Source of the DNA: JAGNRR01 sp965230665
Lineage (GTDB): Bacteria > Bacteroidota > Bacteroidia > Chitinophagales > Chitinophagaceae
Direction: 5' to 3'
NCBI GenBank assembly: GCA_965230665.1
Contig: CBDDLM010000004.1
Coordinates: 496,001-560,000, forward strand
Length of the DNA stretch: 64,000 nt
Below, one piece after another: positions 27,640 through 33,749 of this stretch. The translations under genes and the position numbers were made by a program. The first letter of the stretch is position 1. Each line of letters opens with the position of its first letter. The notes under the pieces were generated by a model. It was not told where the DNA came from, ran no database searches, and saw only the letters and a program-made list of their open reading frames with translations.

Positions 27640-27689
27640 AAACGCGATTACCCTTTTTGTTTCGTTTAGATGCTAATTTAGGCCGTTAT
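27640..27689 (-). repeat. attC-like site 5, 3' of HTH copy 2
   Basis: Shares with sites 2, 7 and 9 the block CATTTTTGTTTCG-type core and CTAATTTAGGC, with AAAC and GTTA ends. Similarity to site 7 continues past the repeat through the whole decayed HTH region (about 27640-27918 versus 28951-29240), so the entire cassette was duplicated. Confidence 0.65.
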
Positions 27690-27776
27690 AAGAAATTATT
27701 TTGGGAATTAGAGTTTATAATTAAAAGTGTAATTATCAGTCAGGTTATACGCAACTCTTGTTTAATTGACGTCGCC

Positions 27777-27918
27777 CTATTTAATTTCACTGTTTATAAA
27801 CCTCAGCAATTTCCTCTGAATTCCTTTTTGAAAATTATTCTTACCTCATTCAGCGCTTCTGATACAGCTCGAATCAACACCAATAATCCTAGCAAGCTCA
27901 CATATAGATAAACCATGC
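27777..27918 (-). pseudogene. Decayed tandem-HTH gene, copy 2
   Basis: The minus-strand frame encodes LSICELARIIGVDSSCIRSAE, an in-frame stop, then GKNNFQKGIQRKLLRFINS and stop. This aligns with residues about 80-124 of the intact HTH gene and with copy 3. The whole N-terminal half is missing: the remnant is fused directly to head repeat C at 27925. One nonsense codon plus a 5' deletion means it is not functional. Confidence 0.75.
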
Positions 27919-27924
27919 TGAAGC

Positions 27925-27960
27925 GAAGTCGCTAGCAACCTGAATAAAGAAGGTTTTTAG
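27925..27960 (-). repeat. Cassette 5'-head repeat, copy C
   Basis: Shares GTCGCTAGCAACC, AATAAAGAAGG and TTTTTAGTAACGG with copies A and B. It sits between the toroid cassette's attC-like site and the truncated HTH remnant, the same position as copy B. Confidence 0.75.
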
Positions 27961-28074
27961 TAACGGTTCCAGTATGAAACGTAGGATATTTCGAAGCTCT
28001 TCGCGGACCACTTGAAACCGAACTTTCAAGGTGTCAAAAAATACTGCCTGCCCTATACTTTATGCCCATAGTGC
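27961..28074 (-). repeat. attC-like site 6, overlapping the end of the toroid-like gene
   Basis: The ends pair imperfectly: TAACGG..AGTATGAAACGTAGG on the left, and the reverse complement of the right, GGGCATAAAGTATAGGGC. The stop codon of the 292-aa gene (28053-28055) lies inside the right arm. The outer GTTG core seen in site 4 is changed to ATAGTG here. Confidence 0.55.
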
Positions 28075-28931
28075 ATGGTGTTTTTTATTTCATTGTTGAG
28101 CCATTCAGAATTCTCTTTTTGCTTGTCAAATTCAATCCAAAACTTGGGCCTATAAACAGTATTTGCTTTCCATGTTTCACCCTTTCTTTTCTTAACAAGC
28201 CATTCCTTGGCATCATCTACTCTTGAGTCGTTTAATAGCTTATTATCCTTTAAAAGCCTTAAAATCTCAACAATGTTCGTTTTGTAGGTAAATGGAAAGG
28301 TCAGTTTCGTAATATCCTTGGTTATAGGTTGATTATTTGATTTCCTTTTGTACACTTTGTGTTCTAATATGTATTCAAGTCCGCTATGCAATTTTTCATT
28401 TACTCGTTTAACATCGTCCTTTACATTAACTTTATAATCTGAGAGGGCGTGCATTGATTTCACAACACCAATATAACATGGCGTTGATTTCATACAACCA
28501 CCGTACTTTTTAATTCCTTTCCCTTTCCAAATAGCAAGCTGATTTCTTTTCGTATTTTGATACTTAGTTATCCATTCAATTCCCTTTTCTATTTCATAAG
28601 AATTTGGATAATGCAGCTTAATCAATACACTTGTTATCATACCATTATAACACACTAAAATATCGTCAGACTTTCCTGTCAATGAAAAACCCACTTCACA
28701 AAAAGTAAGGTCAGCCAGTTTATCTCGCCATTTTTTGACTTTTTGATTTTGATATGAATATGGTATTTCCGAAAGTTGAATTAACCTATTAAGAAGATTG
28801 ATACTCGTTTCATCAATTTCTACCAATAATTCTTTAAACAATTCAGATTTATCCAAAAATGCATGAGCTGATTTTGGATCAGAGATTGGACTATTTTGGA
28901 TTGCTATTTTTAACTCTAATGCTTTATCCAT
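28053..28931 (-). CDS. Alpha/alpha-toroid-like (terpenoid-cyclase/prenyltransferase-like fold) protein
   Basis: A 292-residue soluble protein with no signal peptide. Repeated helical hairpins with the pattern seen in alpha/alpha toroids appear: WITKYQN, GCMKSTPCYIGVVKSMHALSDY, VNEKLHSGLEYILEHKVYKRS, LTFPFTYKTNIVEILRLLKDN and LLNDSRVDDAKEWLVKKRKGETW. That pattern is known from prenyltransferase/squalene-oxidase repeat proteins, but the acidic DxDD cyclase motif is absent. The fold assignment is an inference from the repeat pattern, and the function is unknown. It forms a single-gene cassette between attC-like sites 6 and 7. Confidence 0.6.
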   Translation of the reverse strand: MDKALELKIAIQNSPISDPKSAHAFLDKSELFKELLVEIDETSINLLNRLIQLSEIPYSYQNQKVKKWRDKLADLTFCEVGFSLTGKSDDILVCYNGMITSVLIKLHYPNSYEIEKGIEWITKYQNTKRNQLAIWKGKGIKKYGGCMKSTPCYIGVVKSMHALSDYKVNVKDDVKRVNEKLHSGLEYILEHKVYKRKSNNQPITKDITKLTFPFTYKTNIVEILRLLKDNKLLNDSRVDDAKEWLVKKRKGETWKANTVYRPKFWIEFDKQKENSEWLNNEIKNTMHYGHKV

Positions 28932-28950
28932 ACTGGCATTTTTATATTAT

Positions 28951-29015
28951 GCACAATGGGGTCGTAAATACAATTGTCCATTTTTGTTTCTATTAGATGC
29001 TAATTTAGGTAGTTA
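28951..29015 (-). repeat. attC-like site 7, 3' of HTH copy 3
   Basis: Contains CATTTTTGTTTC and GATGCTAATTTAGGTAGTTA, matching sites 2, 5 and 9. Outer ends are CAAT and GTTA. The toroid gene's ATG follows about 20 bp later on the minus strand. Confidence 0.65.
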
Positions 29016-29100
29016 TGCGAAGTTATTTTGGGAATTAGAGTTTATAATTAAAAGTGCAATTATCCATCTAATACGTCCTCTGATTTAAGTTGAACTCTTC

Positions 29101-29384
29101 TTATTTAACTTTACGGTTAATAAACCTCGGCAGTTTCTTCCAGATTCCTTTTTGAAAATTATTCTTATCTCGTTCAGCGCTTCTGTTACAGCTCGCGTCA
29201 GCACCAATAATCTTCGCAAGCTCCCGTACAGATAAACCATCCTTCCAACGGCAGAAAACGAGTTTATACGTCAATGCTGATAATTCATGCTCTTTTGGCA
29301 ACTAACCGTATCAGAGGTAACACGAAACAATTTAGCAAGGTTTGCTTGGTATTTAGCAACGATTCAGCCATTGCCTATATGCAT
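29101..29384 (-). pseudogene. Decayed tandem-HTH gene, copy 3
   Basis: The 3' part is an open 66-codon frame (LSALTYKLVFCRWKDGLSV..IIGADASCNRSAE..FINRKVK) equal to the second HTH unit of the intact copy. Upstream, another frame still encodes KYQANLAKLFRVTSDTVSC, equal to the first HTH unit. About 20 codons between the two units are deleted and the frame is shifted. The N-terminal MHIGNG is followed by a stop. It is therefore a pseudogene, although the short 66-aa frame could in principle be expressed. Confidence 0.75.
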
Positions 29385-29388
29385 TGTT
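29357..29388 (-). repeat. Possible short attC-like site 8, 3' of the lipoprotein pair
   Basis: CAAC and GTTG ends flank 24 bp; the inner bases ATTC/ATGC also pair in part. It is much shorter than the other sites and overlaps the decayed HTH 5' end, so it may be only a remnant or chance. Confidence 0.3.
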
Positions 29389-29416
29389 GATAGGAGTTTT
29401 CAATTGGAGTTTGTAT

Positions 29417-30067
29417 CTATTTTTGGGAAGTAGAAACAGGAAGCTTATTTATTGCTTCATCACAATTTACTATGTAAATATTATATTTCTTTTTCGAAAG
29501 AAAATCAGCAAACTCCCTAAAATAATTTTTTGTTTGTCTACCGCCTACTTTACTCCAACAAAGAACTACATTTTTTGCGTTTGCATTTGAATTATTTACT
29601 TCTAATTTTTCTATATACTTTTCAACTATAGCAAACGTTACATTATGTGCAATATCTATATTTTTTACTAAATGTCTTCTTGTTAGGTAATCTTCCCAAG
29701 TAAGCTTTGCTTTAATAAGATCGGCATCACAAATTGAATAAGCAGCGATTAACGTATCCGTTTCATCAAAAAACATACAGTTCAATGGTTGAACAATGAA
29801 ATTAGAATATTTACTTTTTACTTTACTACTTTGCTTGTTGTAGAGGGTACTATCATTACGCATTTCTAGAAAATAGTTTTCTTGAAACTTTCCAATGGTT
29901 ACGCCAGACGAAAAATATTTTTTCGGATATTGAAGAATTTCTTTATCACTTATCTTATGCTTTTTCAAGCTTAAGCCAACTACCAATCTTGTTGCGGTAT
30001 GACTGATCGTAGTACAGCTTGTAAATACTAATAGTAGTGGCACATAAATAGGCTTTAGTCTTATCAT
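29417..30067 (-). CDS. Hypothetical lipoprotein (cassette cargo)
   Basis: A 216-residue protein with a lipoprotein signal (MIRLKPIYVPLLLVFTSC, lipobox VFTSC). The family is not recognised. The body is mixed alpha/beta, with NVVLCWSKVGGRQTKNYFRE and KKYNIYIVNCDEAINKLP near the C-terminus suggesting an alternating Rossmann-like end. Its ATG overlaps the TGA of the upstream lipoprotein gene (ATGA), so the two are translationally coupled and probably form one complex or function. The partner gene is also a lipoprotein. Confidence 0.6.
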   Translation of the reverse strand: MIRLKPIYVPLLLVFTSCTTISHTATRLVVGLSLKKHKISDKEILQYPKKYFSSGVTIGKFQENYFLEMRNDSTLYNKQSSKVKSKYSNFIVQPLNCMFFDETDTLIAAYSICDADLIKAKLTWEDYLTRRHLVKNIDIAHNVTFAIVEKYIEKLEVNNSNANAKNVVLCWSKVGGRQTKNYFREFADFLSKKKYNIYIVNCDEAINKLPVSTSQK

Positions 30068-30675
30068 TCTCGTATTAATAATAGTTTAGCATCTCTTTTC
30101 CCAAATACCTTTCGCCAATTAAGCCTCTTTACAGTTTTTAAATATGCTCTATTCGTTTGATTTGGAGCAATAAAAATAAATGTCTTGTTCGAATCTATTA
30201 CTTCAAAGGAGCGCCGAACATTTACAATAGATAATAAGTCATTAAAATGTAAGCCCAGCTTTTTAGGAAGTTTGTTTTTAGAAGTAGGTATTGTAATTGG
30301 TCGATCAAAATTGTAATTGTCAATCGCTAAAGATATAGATTCTAAACCTGGGTAATTACTTCCAATTAGATCTTTTATATATCCATTAGAGTCAAAAAGA
30401 ATTCCGACATTTTGAAATGTAAGGATGCTATCCATAAACATAAGATTACTATCATCTCTTGACCTTTCATGTAGCAATTTTGAAAGTTCACTTATTTTAA
30501 TGTCGCCATTCAAGGCGTTCTGTCCGAAATGTTTTTCGATTTTTCTACGATTTTTTCCTCCAGAGTAAGTTAAATTACACGAATTTAATACTAGCAACAT
30601 AGCTACTATTAGTGGCCATGTTACTAATTGTATTGAAATGCTTTTATAAATAGAATTTGATTTTTCCATTTTCAT
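30064..30675 (-). CDS. Hypothetical lipoprotein (cassette cargo, upstream partner)
   Basis: A 203-residue protein with a hydrophobic leader and lipobox LVLNSC (cysteine at about residue 33). No family is recognised. A basic patch (SGGKNRRKIEKHFG) follows the lipid anchor region. The rest has alternating strands and helices, including NKTFIFIAPNQTNRAYLKTV. It overlaps the next lipoprotein by 4 bp (ATGA). About 160 bp of A/T-rich sequence separates the start from attC-like site 9, enough to hold its own promoter. Confidence 0.6.
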   Translation of the reverse strand: MKMEKSNSIYKSISIQLVTWPLIVAMLLVLNSCNLTYSGGKNRRKIEKHFGQNALNGDIKISELSKLLHERSRDDSNLMFMDSILTFQNVGILFDSNGYIKDLIGSNYPGLESISLAIDNYNFDRPITIPTSKNKLPKKLGLHFNDLLSIVNVRRSFEVIDSNKTFIFIAPNQTNRAYLKTVKRLNWRKVFGKRDAKLLLIRE

Positions 30676-30835
30676 TTGAGGTTAAAAACTTTCGTGCAAT
30701 AGTATATGTTTAGCGGAAAGAGGATCTGTTAAAATATGTTATAAAACATTCAAGTTTTTGTTATAAAATCTACCTTTTAATAGACATTCGTCAAAGCTAT
30801 TTTTTGTTTACAATCATAGTCTATCAAATTATTGC

Positions 30836-30897
30836 CAACGGGATTATAAAAGCAATAACCCATTTTTGTTTCGATTTGACTCTAATTTAGGCAGTGA
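30836..30897 (-). repeat. attC-like site 9, right-hand end of the array
   Basis: Contains CCATTTTTGTTTCG and CTAATTTAGGCAGT, as in sites 2, 5 and 7, with a CAAC end at 30836. The other end reads GTGATT rather than GTTG. The adjoining ORF remnant stops at 30899, right at the repeat edge. Confidence 0.6.
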
Positions 30898-30898
30898 T

Positions 30899-31082
30899 TT
30901 AAAATACCATCAGTTCGTCAAGTACGTTATCTGTTTCAGAAAGCTTAAAAGCAAATCCGTTATTTAATTCCTTCTTTTCAATGATCTGATTTTTTAGGCT
31001 TTTAAGTGCCGTTTCCTAAGTTCATGGGTTGTCAATTTGCAGGTAAACAAACCCCTCTTGTTTTCTACTTGACAGTCTGAAC
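30899..31082 (-). pseudogene. Frameshifted, truncated remnant of a small cysteine-containing protein
   Basis: The minus-strand frame encodes SDCQVENKRGLFTCKLTTHELRK. A +/-1 shift near 31015 then continues as ETALKSLKNQIIEKKE, LNNGFAFKLSETDNVLDELMVF and stop. The composition and the LNNGFAF..LDEL pattern resemble small bacterial proteins that normally continue with an ERxCCxF motif. Here that part is missing because the frame ends at attC-like site 9. The family name is uncertain; the coding-remnant call rests on the clear, frame-shifted amino-acid pattern. Confidence 0.55.
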
Positions 31083-31117
31083 CACACGATTTTGCTTCTT
31101 TGTTGAGTCCGTTATTC

Positions 31118-31495
31118 CTACTTTTTTTCTTCGCGCAAAATCTTCTCCATGTTACGACCTCGGGCTAATTCGTCAATCAGCTTTTCCATACGCCTACATT
31201 GTTTATATGTTTCAAACTCATCTTCTATCTCCTCAATTCGATAACCACAAACCACGCCTTTAATCAGATGTGCGTTTCGGTTGATTTTAGCTTTTTGAAA
31301 AAATGTACCAAAAGTTACCTTTTGATCGACAAGCTTTTGTAAAGCGTTATGATCAAAACCAGTGAACCATTCAATTACTTGGTCGAGTTCTTTTTTCGTT
31401 CTACCGTTTTTCTCTACTCTATTCAGGTAGTGCGGATAGATAGTTGCAAATATCATATTGGCAACTTGTTCATTTTTCTCAGCAGTAACTTTCAT
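31118..31495 (-). CDS. DUF2200 family protein
   Basis: A 125-residue cytoplasmic protein from ATG at 31495; the frame opens 13 codons earlier, but relatives begin near MKVT..ANMIFA. Family motifs are complete: FATIYPHYLNRVEKNGRTKKE, VIEWFTGFD, TFFQKAKINRNAHLIKG, VVCGYRIEEIEDE, and the closing KLIDELARGRNMEKIL. The function is unknown. It lies between the cassette array and htpG. It could be the last chromosomal gene before the array or a further cassette; no repeat is seen at its 3' end. Confidence 0.88.
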   Translation of the reverse strand: MKVTAEKNEQVANMIFATIYPHYLNRVEKNGRTKKELDQVIEWFTGFDHNALQKLVDQKVTFGTFFQKAKINRNAHLIKGVVCGYRIEEIEDEFETYKQCRRMEKLIDELARGRNMEKILREEKK

Positions 31496-31683
31496 CTTAG
31501 TTCGATTTTTAATGAATTGATATGAAGGTCTCAATGTAGCAATGACCTAGATTTGTTCAAACGCTAAATTAAAAAAATATGAGCATAAATTGAACCGGCG
31601 TAGGATGATATGGCCTGTTGAAAGGAACAAACATTCTCCTTTATCTATATGCCCCCCAGTAGGTTACCTAAAACGATAAAAAA

Positions 31684-31708
31684 CACCTCGTAAGAGGTGC
31701 TTTTTTTA
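31684..31708 (-). terminator. Intrinsic terminator after htpG
   Basis: Hairpin GCACCTC-TTAC-GAGGTG, followed on the minus strand by a T run, 18 bp after the htpG stop. A/T runs flank both sides, so it may work in both directions. Confidence 0.85.
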
Positions 31709-31726
31709 AGAACTAATATCTACATT

Positions 31727-33640
31727 TTACTTAATCATTTCATAGCTACGCTTTACAAAGTTCGTAAGGTCTTCTCCATGCAGTAAGTTCTGCGAAAGCT
31801 TAGCTAAATCTAATGCTTGGCCAATCAGGCTCTTTTGCTTTTCTTCATCAGCGCCCAAAATATTAGTCACCAAAGGGTGATTGGTATTCACGACTACCTG
31901 ATACATATCCGGCATATTACCCATCCCCATCATACCACCGCCACCAGTAGCACTCATCTCCTTCATACGACGCATGAATTCCGGCACGGTAATTATAAAA
32001 GGCTCCGAATCTTCTGCTCTTGCCTCTAGTTGTACCGTATAATTTTTGTCGTTGATGGTTTCTTCTAAAAGTGGCTTTAGTTTTTCTTTTTCCTCTTCAG
32101 AAAGTTTGCTTTCGATATCCTCATCCTTCTTAATTAAGTTATCGATATGACCAGCATCCACCCTAGTAAACTTAAGTTTAGCTTCGCCGTTCTCGGTCTC
32201 TAATTTTTGAATGAGGTGCGGAGAGATCATCGTATCTAACAGTACCACCTCATAATCTTTTGCTTTAGCACTTTCTATAAACGAGTGTTGTGCTTCTTTA
32301 TTAGCCGTATAAAGGATCACATGGTTACCATCTTTGTCCGTTTGAAAATCTTTTGTTTTAGCAATGAGTTCTTCCATTGTAAAATACTCATTATTCACTG
32401 TAGGAAAGAGCGCAAAACTTTTAGCCTTATCATAGAACTTATCCTCGGATAACATTCCATACTCTATAATCACTTTAATTTCATTCCACTTTGCCTCAAA
32501 ATCCTTACGATCTTTTTTAAAGATAGAACTTAGCTTGTCCGCAACCTTCTTGGTAATATAACCAGAAATTTTCTTCACCGCTCCATCGGCTTGCAGATAA
32601 GAACGCGAAACATTCAACGGAATATCAGGAGAGTCAATCACACCTTTTAACATTTGTAAGAAGTCTGGCACGATCCCTTCTACATTATCTGTAACGAATA
32701 CCTGGTTTTGGTATAACTGAATACGATCCTTCTGGATTTCCATATTTGGTTTCAACTTTGGGAAGAATAAAATCCCCGTTAGGTTAAATGGATAGTCCAC
32801 ATTTAGGTGTATATGAAAAAGCGACTCTTCAAACTGCATAGGATACAGTTCACGATAGAAAGCTTCATAATCTTCATCTGATAGGTCAGCAGGTTTCTTA
32901 GTCCAAGCAGGGTTTGTATTATTTATAATATCATCAACGGTAATCTGCTTGTGCGGCTCTGTAGTTTCTTTACCGTCTTCATCTGTTGTTGTTTTGGGTT
33001 CAAAGTCTGGGTCATTAATTTCTTTGGTGCCAAACTTAATCGGAATTTGATTGAAGCGGTTATACTTAGTCAGCAACTCACGAATTTTAAAGTCCTCCAA
33101 AAACTCTTTTGAGTCGTCGGCAATGTGTAATATAATTTCAGTGCCACGCTCCACTTTGTCATGCTCCTCTATGGTATACTCAGGTGAACCGTCACACGTC
33201 CAATGAGCTGCTGGTTCATCTTTAAAGGATTTAGTAATAATTTCAACTTTATCAGCTACCATAAAAGCGGAGTAAAAACCAAGCCCAAAATGACCTATAA
33301 CGCCAGTATCATTTTTTTCATCCTTGTATTTCTCTAAGAACTCCTCTGCACCAGAAAAAGCAATCTGGTTGATATACTTTTCTACTTCTTCGGCCGTCAT
33401 ACCCAAACCTTGATCTGAGATATGAAGCGTCTTTTTGTCACTATCAATCTTTACTTCTATTTGAGGTGTGCCATAATCTACTTTGGCCTCTCCTATAGCC
33501 ACAAGGTGCTTTAACTTCGTTGTGGCATCCGTGGCATTCGAAATCAACTCTCTCAAGAAAATCTCATGATCGGAGTATAAAAACTTCTTAATTAATGGAA
33601 AAATATTCTCAACTGATACATTAATGTTTCCTGTGCTCAT
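31727..33640 (-). CDS. htpG: Molecular chaperone HtpG (Hsp90)
   Basis: A 637-residue ATP-dependent chaperone. The N-terminal GHKL ATPase is complete: FLRELISNATDA (catalytic Glu), ISDQGLGMT, and GVIGHFGLGFYSAFMVAD. The middle domain has VFVTDNVEGIVPDFLQMLKG and DIPLNVSRSYLQ. The C-terminal dimerisation domain includes an MRRMKEMSATGGGGMMGMG segment and ends KRSYEMIK. Length is normal. It is a single gene with its own terminator. The DUF2200 gene lies downstream. Confidence 0.98.
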   Translation of the reverse strand: MSTGNINVSVENIFPLIKKFLYSDHEIFLRELISNATDATTKLKHLVAIGEAKVDYGTPQIEVKIDSDKKTLHISDQGLGMTAEEVEKYINQIAFSGAEEFLEKYKDEKNDTGVIGHFGLGFYSAFMVADKVEIITKSFKDEPAAHWTCDGSPEYTIEEHDKVERGTEIILHIADDSKEFLEDFKIRELLTKYNRFNQIPIKFGTKEINDPDFEPKTTTDEDGKETTEPHKQITVDDIINNTNPAWTKKPADLSDEDYEAFYRELYPMQFEESLFHIHLNVDYPFNLTGILFFPKLKPNMEIQKDRIQLYQNQVFVTDNVEGIVPDFLQMLKGVIDSPDIPLNVSRSYLQADGAVKKISGYITKKVADKLSSIFKKDRKDFEAKWNEIKVIIEYGMLSEDKFYDKAKSFALFPTVNNEYFTMEELIAKTKDFQTDKDGNHVILYTANKEAQHSFIESAKAKDYEVVLLDTMISPHLIQKLETENGEAKLKFTRVDAGHIDNLIKKDEDIESKLSEEEKEKLKPLLEETINDKNYTVQLEARAEDSEPFIITVPEFMRRMKEMSATGGGGMMGMGNMPDMYQVVVNTNHPLVTNILGADEEKQKSLIGQALDLAKLSQNLLHGEDLTNFVKRSYEMIK

Positions 33641-33749
33641 TTTTTATAGAATTTGGTTCTAATAGATCAAAATGAGTACCAAACGAGGAATTCTGTCAAG
33701 TTGGCACTTTGCCAATAGATTACATGCCTAATCCACCTTTACAAACAAC

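Larger units (their letters stand above)
22240..31090 (-). mobile_element. Integron-like cassette array without visible integrase (putative)
   Basis: This is an island of minus-strand ORFs or ORF remnants separated by imperfect inverted repeats (about 50-125 bp) that each sit at or overlap the 3' end of an ORF. Cassettes from right to left: a truncated Cys-protein remnant (30899-31082); two lipoproteins (29417-30675); HTH remnant (29101-29384); toroid-like protein (28053-28931); HTH remnant (27777-27918); secreted protein (25568-27592); APH-fold kinase (24382-25395); HTH gene (23853-24227); and a two-gene cassette (22373-23756). The repeat ends carry (C/T)AAC and GTT(A/G), as integron attC core sites do. 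No IntI-type tyrosine recombinase is seen. The mechanism is inference; the repeats and their placement are seen. Confidence 0.6.

Noticed and set aside
29384..29590. Plus-strand 68-codon frame across the lipoprotein cassette end
   Set aside because: Lies antisense to the lipoprotein gene and HTH remnant; hydrophobic by A/T-rich composition only.
22240..31090. CRISPR array as explanation for the repeats
   Set aside because: Repeats are 50-125 bp imperfect palindromes separated by whole genes, not short direct repeats with uniform spacers, and no cas genes are present.
22240..31090. Insertion sequences or MITEs as explanation for the island
   Set aside because: No transposase and no terminal inverted repeats with target duplications were seen. 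The repeats track ORF 3' ends, which fits cassettes better. A MITE-like origin is not fully excluded.
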